Shown one piece after another: positions 8,311-21,659 of a DNA stretch of 64,000 bases (positions within the stretch are counted from its first letter, which is position 1; each line of letters starts with the position of its first letter). The position numbers were made by a program, and so were the translations under genes. Below the pieces are notes generated by a model. The model was not told the origin of the DNA. It ran no database searches and saw only the letters and a program-made list of their open reading frames with translations. Source of the stretch: an uncultured Raoultella sp. (lineage in GTDB: Bacteria > Pseudomonadota > Gammaproteobacteria > Enterobacterales > Enterobacteriaceae); assembly GCA_900759445.1 (NCBI GenBank), contig CAAEVH010000024.1:1-64000 (forward strand), written 5' to 3'.

Positions 8311-8333
8311 AAACAGATCTAACCGTATCAGGA

Positions 8334-9635
8334 CTAGCTTTGCGTCACCGGCTTAGTCGTTTTGAGCGGCGGGGTGTCGTCATCGGCAGACTTGTTCTTC
8401 AGTACGGTCCAGATGACAAGGGCGCCCAGCAGATCGAAGACCGCCAGCACGGCGAACAGCGGGCTGAAACCGATGGTATCCGCCAGAGCGCCGACCACCA
8501 GGGCGAACATGGTACTCGCCATCCAGGCTGCCATACCGGTCAGGCCGTTTGCCGTAGCCACTTCGTTACGGCCAAATACGTCGGAAGAGAGCGTAATCAG
8601 CGCACCGGACAGTGCCTGGTGAGCAAAGCCGCCGACGCACAGCAGGGCGATAGCCACAAACGGGCTGGTAAACAGGCCGATCATCCCCGGGCCAATCATC
8701 AGCAGTGCGCCCATGGTCACGACCATTTTACGCGAAACAATCAGGTTAACCCCGAACCAGCGCTGGAACAGCGGCGGCAGATAGCCCCCGATGATGCAAC
8801 CCAGGTCAGCAAACAGCATCGGCATCCACGCAAACATCGCGATTTCTTTCAGGTTAAAGCCATAGACTTTAAACATGAACAGCGGGATCCAGGCATTGAA
8901 GGTCCCCCATGCTGGCTCGGCAAGAAAACGCGGCAGCGCGATGCCCCAGAACTGACGGTTGCGCAGAATCTGCCACGGAGACATTTTCTTGCTGTTGTTG
9001 GTCTGGTGATGCGATTCCTGGCCGCCGATGATGTAGTCGCGTTCTTCGGTGGTTAATTTTTTCTGGTCACGAGGGTGTTTATAGAAGACCAGCCACGCCA
9101 TTGCCCAGATAAAGCTCAAGACACCGGAGATAATGAACGCCATCTGCCAGCTGTGCATCACAATTGCCCAGACGACCAGCGGCGGGGCGATCATCGCGCC
9201 GATTGAAGAGCCCACGTTGAAGTAACCCACGGCAATAGAACGTTCTTTTGCCGGGAACCATTCGGAGCTGGCCTTCAGGCCTGCCGGGATCATCGCCGCT
9301 TCCGCCGCGCCGACCGCGCCACGAGCCAGCGCTAATCCACCCCAGCTGCCCGCCAGCGCCGTTGAACCACAGAAAACGGCCCAGGCGATCGCGAAGAAGG
9401 CATAACCGATCTTCGTCCCCAGCACGTCAAGGACATAGCCTGCCACCGGCTGCATGACGGTATAAGCAGCTGAATAGGCTGCGATGATATAGGAATACTG
9501 TTGGGTGGAGATGTGTAACTCTTCCATCAGAGTCGGCGCAGCCGCAGCCACAGTGTTACGCGTCAGGTAACCCAGCACGGTGCCCATTGTCACCAGTGCG
9601 ATCATGTACCAACGTAACCCTTTAATTTTACGCAT
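8334..9635 (-). CDS. exuT: Hexuronate transporter ExuT
   Basis: This 433-residue MFS permease of the anion:cation symporter family brings galacturonate and glucuronate across the inner membrane. The ATG at 9635 is chosen because GAGG sits six bases upstream and it gives MRKIKGLRWYMIALV, the E. coli start; an ATG four codons earlier overlaps that ribosome-binding site. Family motifs include GYLTRNTVAAAAPTLMEEL, the loop RGAVGAAEAAMIPAGLKASSEWFP and LPRFLAEPAWGTFNAWIP. It is divergent from uxaC across an operator-bearing 482 bp region. Confidence 0.96.
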   Translation of the reverse strand: MRKIKGLRWYMIALVTMGTVLGYLTRNTVAAAAPTLMEELHISTQQYSYIIAAYSAAYTVMQPVAGYVLDVLGTKIGYAFFAIAWAVFCGSTALAGSWGGLALARGAVGAAEAAMIPAGLKASSEWFPAKERSIAVGYFNVGSSIGAMIAPPLVVWAIVMHSWQMAFIISGVLSFIWAMAWLVFYKHPRDQKKLTTEERDYIIGGQESHHQTNNSKKMSPWQILRNRQFWGIALPRFLAEPAWGTFNAWIPLFMFKVYGFNLKEIAMFAWMPMLFADLGCIIGGYLPPLFQRWFGVNLIVSRKMVVTMGALLMIGPGMIGLFTSPFVAIALLCVGGFAHQALSGALITLSSDVFGRNEVATANGLTGMAAWMASTMFALVVGALADTIGFSPLFAVLAVFDLLGALVIWTVLKNKSADDDTPPLKTTKPVTQS

Positions 9636-9860
9636 GTAAAACCTCATCGTTTGTTATATCTCCGCAGCGAGTGCGGCCATCTTCAAACCCTGCACAGGGA
9701 TTGAGAAGGAGAAACGGAGGGCTCAGGAGGGAAAACCCATATGGCCCGAACCTTGCCATCAATGTGTGTTGCTTAATTCGGTATCCGTACCGGTCAATGC
9801 GATGTAATGAATCATCGCGAATACATTCCAACGGTTTATATGTTGCGACGGCAGAAAGAT

Positions 9861-9877
9861 AACTTGTCATACAACTT
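9861..9877. promoter_or_regulatory. Candidate ExuR operator near exuT
   Basis: AACTTGTCATACAACTT is a 17 bp imperfect palindrome between exuT and uxaC, and resembles the sites at 8237 and 10041. It is nearer to the exuT side, which suits repression of exuT. Confidence 0.45.
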
Positions 9878-10004
9878 TAAAAGTTGAGTACTGTCACAAA
9901 AGTGGGAAAGTTTATGGGGGTATTATTTCTCGCGAGCAAAGCCAGTGCTGGCGCGGCTTGCACGATGGTTTACTCCAGAAAGGGTACTTTTTTTGTCAGC
10001 GTTT

Positions 10005-10059
10005 ATTGATCTAACTCACGAAAAAGATTTCGGCCTGTAGAAATTGGTGTGATAACTTT
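10005..10059 (+). promoter_or_regulatory. Candidate CRP site and ExuR operator upstream of uxaC
   Basis: 10005-10020 (ATTGATCTAACTCACG) resembles a CRP half-site pair, and 10041-10059 (AAATTGGTGTGATAACTTT) resembles the ExuR-type sites elsewhere in this locus. They lie 60 to 110 bp before the uxaC start. The exu/uxa regulon is known to be subject to ExuR and catabolite control; these exact sites are inferred. The remainder of the 9636-10117 gap shows no gene. Confidence 0.4.
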
Positions 10060-10084
10060 GTCAGCATGATAGTCAATCATCTGA

Positions 10085-11530
<1,446 letters not shown>

Positions 11531-11548
11531 GACCAGAGGTCGGTTGCT

Positions 11549-13036
11549 ATGCAATACATTAAAATCCATTCGCAGGATAACGTTGCTGTCGCGTTAGCAG
11601 ATATGGCGGCGGGTACCCAGGTCACCATTGATGATGATGCGGTCACCTTAAGCCAGGACGTTGTTCGTGGTCATAAGTTCGCACTACGCGCGATTGCGAA
11701 GGGAGAAAACGTCATCAAGTATGGTCTGCCCATTGGCCACGCGCTGGCGGATATTGCGCCAGGGGAACATATTCATGCCCATAATACGCGTACCAACCTG
11801 AGCGACCTTGACGAGTATCGCTATCAACCGGAACTTGCCGAGCCATCGGCGCAGCCGGCCGACCGCGACGTGCAGCTTTATCGTCGTGCGAACGGGGAGG
11901 TCGGGGTGCGTAATGAACTGTGGATCCTGCCGACCGTCGGCTGTGTCAATGGTATCGCCCGTCAGATTCAGAACCGGTTTTTGAAAGAGACCAACGAAGC
12001 GGAAGGCACCGATGGCGTCTTTCTCTTCAGTCACACTTATGGCTGTTCGCAGCTGGGTGATGATCACATCAATACCCGCACCATGTTGCAAAACATGGTG
12101 CGTCACCCGAACGCCGGGGCGGTGCTGGTGATTGGCCTGGGCTGTGAGAACAACCAGGTCGACGCGTTCCGTGAAACCCTCGGTGAGTTCGATCCTCAGC
12201 GCGTACACTTTATGATCTGCCAGAAGCAGGACGATGAGGTGGAAGCGGGACTTGAGCATCTGCATCAGCTTTATGAGGTGATGCGTCACGACAAACGTGA
12301 GCCAGGCAAACTGAGCGAGCTGAAGTTTGGCCTCGAGTGCGGCGGATCGGACGGCCTTTCGGGGATTACCGCCAACCCGATGCTGGGTCGTTTCTCGGAT
12401 TACCTGATCGCCAACGGTGGCACCACCGTGCTGACGGAAGTGCCGGAAATGTTCGGCGCTGAGCAGCTGCTGATGAGCCACTGCCGCGATGAAAAGACCT
12501 TCGACAAGCTGGTGACCATGGTGAATGACTTTAAACAGTACTTCATTGCGCATAACCAGCCGATTTACGAGAATCCGTCGCCGGGCAACAAAGCGGGCGG
12601 GATCACGACGCTGGAAGATAAATCGCTGGGCTGCACGCAGAAAGCGGGCTCCAGCGAGGTAGTGGACGTCCTGCGCTATGGCGAACGTTTAAAAGTGCAT
12701 GGTCTCAATCTGCTGAGCGCACCGGGCAACGATGCGGTGGCAACCAGCGCGCTGGCCGGTGCGGGCTGTCATATGGTGCTGTTCAGCACCGGTCGCGGCA
12801 CGCCGTACGGCGGTTTTGTGCCGACGGTCAAAATCTCCACCAACAGCGAACTGGCGGCGAAAAAGAAACACTGGATCGATTTTGACGCCGGTCAACTGAT
12901 TCACGGTAAAGCGATGCCTCAGCTGCTGGAAGAGTTTGTCGATACCCTCGTTGATATCATCAATGGCAAACCGACCTGCAATGAGCGCAATGATTTCCGT
13001 GAACTGGCGATCTTCAAAAGCGGCGTCACGTTGTAA
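11549..13036 (+). CDS. uxaA: Altronate dehydratase UxaA
   Basis: The 495-residue enzyme dehydrates D-altronate to 2-keto-3-deoxygluconate. It has an N-terminal SAF-like domain (about 1-95, VALADMAAGTQVTID to HAHNTRTNL) and a large catalytic domain with VGCVNGIARQI, HTYGCSQLGDD, GLGCENNQ and FGLECGGSDGLSGITANP. Length equals E. coli UxaA. It is co-transcribed with uxaC and closed by a strong terminator at 13126-13162. Confidence 0.96.
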   Translation: MQYIKIHSQDNVAVALADMAAGTQVTIDDDAVTLSQDVVRGHKFALRAIAKGENVIKYGLPIGHALADIAPGEHIHAHNTRTNLSDLDEYRYQPELAEPSAQPADRDVQLYRRANGEVGVRNELWILPTVGCVNGIARQIQNRFLKETNEAEGTDGVFLFSHTYGCSQLGDDHINTRTMLQNMVRHPNAGAVLVIGLGCENNQVDAFRETLGEFDPQRVHFMICQKQDDEVEAGLEHLHQLYEVMRHDKREPGKLSELKFGLECGGSDGLSGITANPMLGRFSDYLIANGGTTVLTEVPEMFGAEQLLMSHCRDEKTFDKLVTMVNDFKQYFIAHNQPIYENPSPGNKAGGITTLEDKSLGCTQKAGSSEVVDVLRYGERLKVHGLNLLSAPGNDAVATSALAGAGCHMVLFSTGRGTPYGGFVPTVKISTNSELAAKKKHWIDFDAGQLIHGKAMPQLLEEFVDTLVDIINGKPTCNERNDFRELAIFKSGVTL

Positions 13037-13125
13037 TGATCCTCATCCTGGCTCATCACAACCCCGGGCGGATCGACCGCCTGCTCGGTGTGCGAGAATG
13101 ATGGAGCTTTTGTCGCGTGGATAAA

Positions 13126-13162
13126 AAACGGCGCACTCGGGGAGAGGGCGCCGTTTGTTTTT
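13126..13162 (+). terminator. Intrinsic terminator of uxaCA
   Basis: A stem of AAACGGCGC with GCGCCGTTT (loop about 13 nt) followed by TTTGTTTTT sits 90 bp after the uxaA stop and just before ygjV. Confidence 0.85.
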
Positions 13163-13185
13163 AACTGTTTTGACAAGGATCTTTC

Positions 13186-13737
13186 ATGACTGCGTATTGG
13201 CTTGCCCAGGGCGTAGGTGTCATCGCCTTTCTGATTGGAATCACCACCTTTATCAATCGCGATGAGCGGCGCTTTAAACAGCAGCTGGCGCTGTACAGCG
13301 GCATTATCGGCCTGCATTTTATTCTGATGGGAGCGCTGCCTGCGGGCATGAGCGCCGGGCTTAACGCCGTGCGCACGCTGATTTCGCTGCGTACCCGCAA
13401 TCTGTGGATCATGGTGATATTTATTGCCCTGACGCTGATTCTCGGCCTCGGAAAACTCCAGCATGCGATGGAATTGTTGCCGGTGGCAGGGACCGTCGCC
13501 AGCACCTGGGCCCTGTTTCGCTGTAAAGGGCTGACCACCCGCTGCGTGATGTGGTGTTCTACGGCGTGCTGGGTCACGCATAACTTTTGGCTGGGGTCGA
13601 TTGGTGGCACGTTGATTGAAGGCAGCTTCCTGATCGTCAATGGCCTGAATATTATTCGTTTCTGGCGCATGCAAAAACGCGGTATCGATCCGTTTAAAAG
13701 AGAAGAGGCGGAGCTGAAAGAGAACCCCTCCGCATAA
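13186..13737 (+). CDS. ygjV: YgjV family inner membrane protein
   Basis: This 183-residue hydrophobic protein has about six membrane segments (WLAQGVGVIAFLIGITTFI, YSGIIGLHFILMGALPAGM, NLWIMVIFIALTLILGLGK and so on) and ends in a charged cytosolic tail. It equals E. coli YgjV in length. The family has no assigned function. AAGGAT lies upstream of the ATG. It converges with sstT. Confidence 0.93.
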   Translation: MTAYWLAQGVGVIAFLIGITTFINRDERRFKQQLALYSGIIGLHFILMGALPAGMSAGLNAVRTLISLRTRNLWIMVIFIALTLILGLGKLQHAMELLPVAGTVASTWALFRCKGLTTRCVMWCSTACWVTHNFWLGSIGGTLIEGSFLIVNGLNIIRFWRMQKRGIDPFKREEAELKENPSA

Positions 13738-13758
13738 CAGCGGAGGGGAAGGTCGGGA

Positions 13759-15006
13759 TTAATCGCGCAGCGCGTTTTTCGCCAGCTGCTCGTCTTCCGC
13801 CATACAGGCGGCGGCGGTAAATAGCACGTCGGTAGAGGAGTTCAACGCCGTCTCACAGGAGTCCTGCAGCACGCCGATGATAAAGCCGACGGCAACCACT
13901 TGCATGGCGATATCATTGGGGATACCGAACATATTGCAGGCCAGCGGGATCAGCAGCAGGGAGCCGCCCGCCACGCCGGAAGCACCGCAGGCGCACAGCG
14001 ACGCCACGACGCTCAACAGCAGCGCGGTAGGCAGATCCACCGGAATGCCCAGGGTATTTACGGCAGCCAGCGTCAGCACCGTAATGGTGATGGCGGCCCC
14101 GGCCATGTTGATGGTGGCGCCCAGCGGGATCGACACCGAATAGGTATCGCGATCGAGATTCAGCTTTTCACTCAGCGCCATATTTACCGGAATATTGGCG
14201 GCGGAGCTGCGGGTAAAGAAGGCATACACGCCGCTTTCGCGCAGGCAGGTCAGCACCAGCGGATAGGGGTTGCGGCGGATTTTCCAGAACACCAGCAGCG
14301 GGTTAATCACCAGCGCCACCAGCAGCATACAGCCCACCAGCACCATCAGCAGCTGCGCGTAGCCCCACAGGGTTTCAAAACCGGTGGTCGCCAGGGTGGA
14401 GGAGACCAGGCCGAAAATACCCAGCGGCGCAAACCGAATGACCAGTTTCACGATAAAGGTCACCGCATGAGAGACATCGTTGATCAGGTTTTTTGTCGTC
14501 TCATTACCGTGACGCAGCGCAAAGCCCAGACCCACGGCCCACACCAGAATCCCGATATAGTTGGCATTGAGCAGGGCGTCAACAGGGTTTGAAACCATGC
14601 TCATCAGCAGCCCGCGCAGCACTTCGACAATCCCCGATGGCGGCGTAATATCGCCGGCCGCGGAGCTCAGGTGCAGCGTGGAAGGGAAGACAAAGCTGAA
14701 CACCACGGCGGTTAATGCGGCGCTGAACGTCCCCAGCAGATACAGGAACAGAATCGGACGGATGCTGGTTTTTTGCCCCTGCTGGTGGTTAGCGATGGAG
14801 GCCATCACCAGCATCAGCACCAGCACCGGCGCTACGGCTTTCAGCGCGCCGACGAACAGCGTACCGAGCAGGCCAACGGCGATCGCCGCCGGTTTCGAAA
14901 CCAGCGCCAGCAGCACGCCAAGCACCAGACCGATTAAAATTTGTTTGACCAGGCTGCCCTGAGCCAGGCGCTGTAGCAGGCCCGATGGGGGAGTTTGTGT
15001 CGTCAT
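13759..15006 (-). CDS. sstT: Na+:serine/threonine symporter SstT
   Basis: This 415-residue member of the dicarboxylate/amino acid:cation symporter family imports serine and threonine with sodium. The ATG at 15006 has AAGGAA upstream and fits the 414-residue E. coli protein; longer starts to 15042 do not. Family marks are the serine-rich reentrant loop [16 protein letters not shown], then [21 protein letters not shown] and [21 protein letters not shown]. It has eight membrane helices and two hairpins in this family. Confidence 0.95.
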   Translation of the reverse strand: MTTQTPPSGLLQRLAQGSLVKQILIGLVLGVLLALVSKPAAIAVGLLGTLFVGALKAVAPVLVLMLVMASIANHQQGQKTSIRPILFLYLLGTFSAALTAVVFSFVFPSTLHLSSAAGDITPPSGIVEVLRGLLMSMVSNPVDALLNANYIGILVWAVGLGFALRHGNETTKNLINDVSHAVTFIVKLVIRFAPLGIFGLVSSTLATTGFETLWGYAQLLMVLVGCMLLVALVINPLLVFWKIRRNPYPLVLTCLRESGVYAFFTRSSAANIPVNMALSEKLNLDRDTYSVSIPLGATINMAGAAITITVLTLAAVNTLGIPVDLPTALLLSVVASLCACGASGVAGGSLLLIPLACNMFGIPNDIAMQVVAVGFIIGVLQDSCETALNSSTDVLFTAAACMAEDEQLAKNALRD

Positions 15007-15259
15007 AATGATTCCTTGTTGTGATGTTGCTACCCGTCCCATGTACGTATTATTTGTTACGTTTATGTCCGGATGTAAATAAATGTTTGCCTGGTCGAGT
15101 ATACGGAAAGTGCGCCATGTAGGAAGGGTAAAATGCTGCTTATTTAGCTGAGATCTTATTTTTTAACTATGTCTTAACGTTTTTGTGACATGGTGAGAAA
15201 TAATACGCGGCGGGCGTTGCTGACCGGGTGAAAGTGGCTTCCACCCGGTTATTTAAGGC
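15007..15259. other. sstT promoter region and possible alx 3' hairpin
   Basis: The 253 bp gap carries the sstT promoter on the right of the gene and an 8 bp perfect stem ACCGGGTG/CACCCGGT at 15223-15249, 11 bp after the alx stop. The T-rich side of that stem faces the + strand, so its role as alx terminator is uncertain. No gene seen. Confidence 0.35.
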
Positions 15260-16228
15260 TTAGTGCTGTAATTTCTTCTTGTCGTGTTGCTTATTGACCC
15301 AGGCGTTAATCAGCAGCGTCAGCGCCAGAATACCGCCAACCACGCCGAGCGAGGCGCCAATCGGGATATGGTAGAAGTCGACGATCAGCATCTTGATACC
15401 GATAAAGACCAGAATGATCGACAGACCATATTTCAGCATGGAGAAGCGCTCCGCGACGCCGGCCAGCAGGAAGTACATGGCGCGCAGGCCGAGAATCGCG
15501 AACAGGTTCGACGTCAGCACGATAAACGGATCGGTGGTTACGGCGAAGATTGCCGGGATACTATCGACCGCAAAAATCACGTCGCTCAGTTCGACCAGGA
15601 TCAGCACCAACAGCAGCGGCGTGGCGAACAGAACGCCGTTTTGCCGTGTAAAGAAGCGCTCGCCTTCAATCTTATCGGTCATCCGCAGGTGGCTGCGGAT
15701 CCAGCGTACCAGCGGTTTGTCGCCGATGCCGGAGTCATCCTCTTTCGCCAGCGCCATCTTCACGCCGGTAAACAGCAGGAAAGCACCGAAGAGATAGAGC
15801 AGCCACTCAAACTGGGAGATCAGCCAGCTTCCGGTAAAGATCATCACCGTACGCAGCACGATCGCACCCAGTACGCCGTAAACCAGTACCCGGCGCTGCA
15901 GCGCAGGCGGGACGGAGAAGTAGCTGAATAGCATCAGCCAGACAAAGACATTGTCCACGGCCAGCGCTTTTTCAATCAGATAGCCGGTGAGGAAAGCCAG
16001 CGCCTGCGGATCGGCAACGGCACGGCCTTCGGTTTGTGCCAGGTACCACCAGAAAACGGCGTTAAAGAGAAGGGAGAGCGATACCCAGAGAATTGACCAA
16101 CCCGCGGCCTGTTTCATGGTCATGCCATGCGCACCACGCCGTCCCTGAAGAAGCAGATCGATGGCTAGCATGATCACCACGACCACGGCGAATCCGCCCC
16201 ATAACAACGGTGTGCCGACAGTATTCAT
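15260..16228 (-). CDS. alx: TerC family manganese exporter Alx
   Basis: This 322-residue membrane protein is a TerC family member close to E. coli Alx (321 residues), induced by alkaline pH and Mn and implicated in Mn export. Membrane segments run through the sequence; the acidic TM residues of the family are visible in [18 protein letters not shown] and [21 protein letters not shown], and the cytosolic loop holds [26 protein letters not shown] features. It is preceded by a yybP-ykoY type leader with a terminator (16246-16442), so expression is likely controlled by Mn/pH through RNA structure. Confidence 0.95.
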   Translation of the reverse strand: MNTVGTPLLWGGFAVVVVIMLAIDLLLQGRRGAHGMTMKQAAGWSILWVSLSLLFNAVFWWYLAQTEGRAVADPQALAFLTGYLIEKALAVDNVFVWLMLFSYFSVPPALQRRVLVYGVLGAIVLRTVMIFTGSWLISQFEWLLYLFGAFLLFTGVKMALAKEDDSGIGDKPLVRWIRSHLRMTDKIEGERFFTRQNGVLFATPLLLVLILVELSDVIFAVDSIPAIFAVTTDPFIVLTSNLFAILGLRAMYFLLAGVAERFSMLKYGLSIILVFIGIKMLIVDFYHIPIGASLGVVGGILALTLLINAWVNKQHDKKKLQH

Positions 16229-16245
16229 TACTTAATTCCTTACAT

Positions 16246-16281
16246 AAAAACAAAACGGCTGACGTCGGAAGACGGCAGCCG
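16246..16281 (-). terminator. Intrinsic terminator inside the alx leader
   Basis: On the - strand a stem CGGCTGCCGTC with a short loop and GACGTCAGCCG is followed by TTTTGTTTTT, ending about 18 bases before the alx start codon. Its position right before the gene makes it a regulatory (attenuation) terminator rather than a 3' end. Confidence 0.85.
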
Positions 16282-16442
16282 CTGCGTGTTTATGCATAGA
16301 CCTCGCCTTCCGGCAAGGTCTCACTTACAACAATAAAAGAACCGCGCGATGACGGAAGGACCTTTTATTATTGCCCGGCGACCGGATGCGGTTTTGCACG
16401 CATCGTAATGACGATCCACCGGCAAGGAAGTTACTCCCCTTT
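16282..16442 (-). promoter_or_regulatory. yybP-ykoY family Mn/pH riboswitch of alx (PRE/SraF element)
   Basis: The - strand leader begins AAAGGGGAGTAACTTCCTTGCCGG and contains later CCGGTCGCCGGGC and a long GAGACCTTGCCGGAAGGCGAGGTCT hairpin. The GGGGAGUA start and paired GCCGG blocks are the mark of the yybP-ykoY class, known from E. coli alx as a pH-responsive element (also listed as SraF) and shown in the class to bind Mn2+. It lies between ygjR and alx and ends in the terminator at 16246-16281. Confidence 0.88.
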
Positions 16443-16508
16443 GCAGGTAACAAAATATGACAAGTCATAAAGGGCGTCAATGGTTGCTGACGGCCTCTTT
16501 ACACTCTT

Positions 16509-17498
16509 TTACGCCACCTGCGGGCCATCGGCCGGGAATACGACGCCGGTCTGACGACGAATTTCGCTCAGCAGTCTGGCCGTAATACGGCTGACTTCCA
16601 GCCCCGGGTGAACAACCTGGTTGTTCTCCACCAGATGCGCAAACTCCTCCGCCTCATACAGCATAGTATTGATATGCTGCGGCTGCGTCAGATCCTGAGC
16701 CTTCCCACCGCGTGGGATGAAAGAGAGCTTCTGGCACTCGGAGATTTTTTCGATAACCAGCGCGCCGGCTTCACCCTGAATTTCGCTTGGCAGCGTAGAG
16801 TCGCTCACTTTGGAGTGGTGCAGGGTGACGTCAAAATCGGCGTAGTTCAGGATCACGGTACCTTGGGCATCAACGCCGCTGTCCAGCAGGCTGGCGCTGG
16901 CGTGAACCGCGCGCGGTTCGCCCCACAGCGCCACCGCCGAGGCCAGACAATAGAAGCCGATATCCATAATCGAGCCGTTCGAGAAGGCCGGGTTAAAGGT
17001 GTTCGGGTTCTCACCGTCGAGATAGCGCTGATAGCGGGAGGAGTACTGGCAGTAGTTGATAAACGCTTTATGCAGTTTGCCTACCTTGCCGAGCGACTGC
17101 TGCAGCAGCAGAAAATTTGGCAGGCTGGCGGTTTTGAAGGCTTCGAACAGCACCACCTGATTTTCGCGAGCGATACGAATAGCGTCTTCGACTTCCCGCA
17201 GGTTTGAGGCCAGCGGTTTTTCGCAAATCACGTGCTTTTTATGGCTCAGGAACAGCTGCGTTTGCGGGAAGTGCAGGGAGTTCGGGCTGGCAATGTAAAC
17301 CGCATCGATGGCATCGCTTTGCGCCAGATTGTCCAGCGACGTAAACAGCTGGTCGACGGGATAATCGCTCGCAAAGGCCTGCGCTTGTTCAAGGCTGCGA
17401 GAGTAAATTGCGGTGAGTTTATACTTGCCAGTTTCATGGGCGGCATCGACAAACTGTTTTGTTATCCAGTTTGTGCCAACAACAGCGAAACGTATCAT
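16509..17498 (-). CDS. ygjR: Gfo/Idh/MocA family oxidoreductase YgjR
   Basis: This 329-residue protein has an N-terminal Rossmann fold (residues 1-120: FAVVGTNWITKQFVDAA) with the family motif CEKPLASNLREVEDAI at about residue 92, and a C-terminal alpha/beta domain with NGSIMDIGFYCLASAVALWG. It is an NAD(P)-dependent oxidoreductase of sugar-like substrates; the true substrate of E. coli YgjR is not firmly known. Length is near the E. coli protein. It lies just upstream of the alx leader, on the same strand. Confidence 0.92.
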   Translation of the reverse strand: MIRFAVVGTNWITKQFVDAAHETGKYKLTAIYSRSLEQAQAFASDYPVDQLFTSLDNLAQSDAIDAVYIASPNSLHFPQTQLFLSHKKHVICEKPLASNLREVEDAIRIARENQVVLFEAFKTASLPNFLLLQQSLGKVGKLHKAFINYCQYSSRYQRYLDGENPNTFNPAFSNGSIMDIGFYCLASAVALWGEPRAVHASASLLDSGVDAQGTVILNYADFDVTLHHSKVSDSTLPSEIQGEAGALVIEKISECQKLSFIPRGGKAQDLTQPQHINTMLYEAEEFAHLVENNQVVHPGLEVSRITARLLSEIRRQTGVVFPADGPQVA

Positions 17499-17571
17499 AA
17501 ACGTTGACGAACTCCGTTAAAGGGGACCTTTGGTCACTCTAACATGCCATCATGACAAAACCAGTGCGCGA

Positions 17572-18072
17572 CTACGCAGAACGATTTAACGAAAGATGCG
17601 TTAGCCACAGACGGGTATCGAACTCCAGCTGGTGGTACTGCGGCTCCATATAGCAACAGAGTTGATAGAAGGCTTTGTTATGCTCCTTCTCCTTAAGGTG
17701 CGCCAGCTCATGCACCACAATCATGCGTAAAAACGCCTCAGGCGCTTCGCGGAACACCGTGGCCACCCTGATTTCGGCTTTTGCTTTCAGCTTACCGCCC
17801 TGGACCCGCGAAATCGCGGTATGCAGGCCGAGCGCATTATTCAAGACGTGGATCTTACTGTCGTACATCACCTTGTTGACCGGCGCAGCGCTGCGTAAAT
17901 AGCGGGTTTTCAGATCCTGCGTGTACTGATACAGCGCCTTATCGTTATTGACGTCGTGGCCTTCCGGATAGCGCTTTTGCAAAACCGCCCCCAGGCGCTG
18001 CTCGGCAATCAATGTGCGCACCTGGGAAAGCAAATTCTCCGGATAGCCCTGCAGGTAAGTGAGTTGACTCAT
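17572..18072 (-). CDS. ygjP: YgjP/M48-like metal-dependent hydrolase
   Basis: The protein is 166 residues from the ATG at 18072 (MSQLTYLQGYPENLL), equal in length to E. coli YgjP; longer starts up to 18165 overlap the promoter of rlmG. The zinc motif HELAH, preceded by RMIVVHE and followed by KEKEHNKAFYQLCC, is that of the YgjP/WLM-type (DUF45) metallopeptidase-like family. It is divergent from rlmG with 136 bp between the starts. Confidence 0.93.
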   Translation of the reverse strand: MSQLTYLQGYPENLLSQVRTLIAEQRLGAVLQKRYPEGHDVNNDKALYQYTQDLKTRYLRSAAPVNKVMYDSKIHVLNNALGLHTAISRVQGGKLKAKAEIRVATVFREAPEAFLRMIVVHELAHLKEKEHNKAFYQLCCYMEPQYHQLEFDTRLWLTHLSLNRSA

Positions 18073-18208
18073 GACAGCTCCAGATAAAAGATCTTCACAT
18101 CCTCCTTCAGGCTGCATCGGCGCATCTTGAATGATTTTGTGTATAAAAAGGGTATACTCACGCACCCTTTCAGGGATAACGCCGAAATTTTACCACTCAG
18201 GAGGGCCG

Positions 18209-19345
18209 ATGAGCCACTTAGACAACGGTTTCCGTTCACTGACACTAAAACGTTTTCCGGAAACGGATGACGTTAACCCGCTGCTGGCGTGGGAAGCGGC
18301 GGATGAATATCTGCTGCAGCAGTTGGATGACACGGAGATTAACGGCCCGGTCCTGATTTTCAACGATACCTTTGGCGCACTGAGCTGCGCGCTGGCGGAG
18401 CATACGCCGTTTAGCATCGGTGACTCTTACCTCACCGAGCTCGCGACGCGTGAGAATTTACGCCATAACGATATCGCGGAATCCAGCGTCAAATTTCTCG
18501 ACAGCACTGCAGAGTATCCGTCGGCGCCAGGCGTTGTCCTGATTAAAGTTCCGAAAACGCTGGCGTTGCTCGAGCAGCAGCTGCGCGCGCTACGCCAGGT
18601 CGTGACGCCGCAAACCCGTATTATTGCCGGCGCAAAGGCACGTGATATCCATACTTCCACACTGGAATTGTTCGAGAAAGTGCTGGGGCCGACCACCACC
18701 ACCCTGGCCTGGAAGAAAGCCCGCCTGATCAACTGTACGTTCAGCGAACCGGCGCTTGCCGATGCGCCGCAGACGCTGAGCTGGAAGCTGGAAGGGACCG
18801 ACTGGACCATTCACAACCACGCGAATGTATTCTCCCGCACCGGGCTGGATATTGGCGCGCGTTTCTTTATCGAACACCTGCCGTCGGATCTTGAAGGCGA
18901 GATTGTCGATCTGGGCTGTGGCAACGGGGTGATTGGCCTGACGCTGCTGGAGAAGAACCCGCAGGCTAACGTGGTGTTCGTCGATGAGTCGCCGATGGCC
19001 GTCGCCTCCAGTCGTCTGAACGTGGAAACCAACATGCCCGAGGCGCTGGATCGCTGCGAGTTTATGATTAACAACGCGCTGTCCGGCGTTGAGCCTTTCC
19101 GCTTCAACGCCGTGTTGTGCAACCCGCCGTTCCACCAGAAACACGCGTTAACCGATAATATCGCCTGGGAGATGTTTCACCACGCGCGCCGCTGCCTGAA
19201 GATCAACGGTGAGCTGTACATTGTGGCCAACCGCCATCTGGATTATTTCCACAAGCTGAAGAAAATTTTCGGTAACTGCGCCACCGTCGCCACCAACAAT
19301 AAATTTGTGGTGTTGAAAGCGGTGAAGGTACGTAAGCTGCGCTAA
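18209..19345 (+). CDS. rlmG: 23S rRNA (guanine-1835-N2)-methyltransferase RlmG
   Basis: This 378-residue SAM-dependent enzyme methylates G1835 of 23S rRNA. It carries an N-terminal RNA-binding Rossmann-like domain and a C-terminal catalytic domain with the SAM motif [14 protein letters not shown] and the target-base motif [11 protein letters not shown]. The ATG at 18209 has GGAGGG directly upstream and gives [13 protein letters not shown], the E. coli start; a longer frame from 18131 would overlap ygjP. Length equals E. coli. Confidence 0.97.
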   Translation: MSHLDNGFRSLTLKRFPETDDVNPLLAWEAADEYLLQQLDDTEINGPVLIFNDTFGALSCALAEHTPFSIGDSYLTELATRENLRHNDIAESSVKFLDSTAEYPSAPGVVLIKVPKTLALLEQQLRALRQVVTPQTRIIAGAKARDIHTSTLELFEKVLGPTTTTLAWKKARLINCTFSEPALADAPQTLSWKLEGTDWTIHNHANVFSRTGLDIGARFFIEHLPSDLEGEIVDLGCGNGVIGLTLLEKNPQANVVFVDESPMAVASSRLNVETNMPEALDRCEFMINNALSGVEPFRFNAVLCNPPFHQKHALTDNIAWEMFHHARRCLKINGELYIVANRHLDYFHKLKKIFGNCATVATNNKFVVLKAVKVRKLR

Positions 19346-19361
19346 TCGCAGACTGCCAGGA

Positions 19362-19446
19362 CACCCCGGCTGGCGGCCATCGCCTTAGCCGGGCTACTCA
19401 TATCATGTAGCCCGAACACGTAGCCCGGGCAAGCGCAGCGCCCCCG
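19362..19446. repeat. REP-like palindromic repeats between rlmG and fadH
   Basis: Three copies of a GTAGCCCG/CGGGCTAC unit occur (19390-19397, 19407-19414, 19420-19427), the first two forming an 8 bp perfect hairpin. The GTAGCCCGGGCAAGCGCAGCG sequence resembles enterobacterial REP/BIME elements. It lies between convergent genes, the usual place for REP. Confidence 0.6.
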
Positions 19447-21519
<2,073 letters not shown>

Positions 21520-21659
21520 TTACTAATTTAGCCGTCGTCAGCGAAAAGTGAAAAAGGGCGTGCGGTGATTGTGATGGGATTCAAATAACGGTGACGGGGA
21601 GTTCCCCTCCTCGAAGGGAAGAGGGGGTTTTTGTGCCAGCGGCAGACGCTCGCTGGAGG

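Noticed and set aside
21590..21640. Hairpin with T run between fadH and lsrK read as a terminator
   Set aside because: The T run is on the + strand while both neighbours are on the - strand, so it cannot be assigned to a transcript with confidence.
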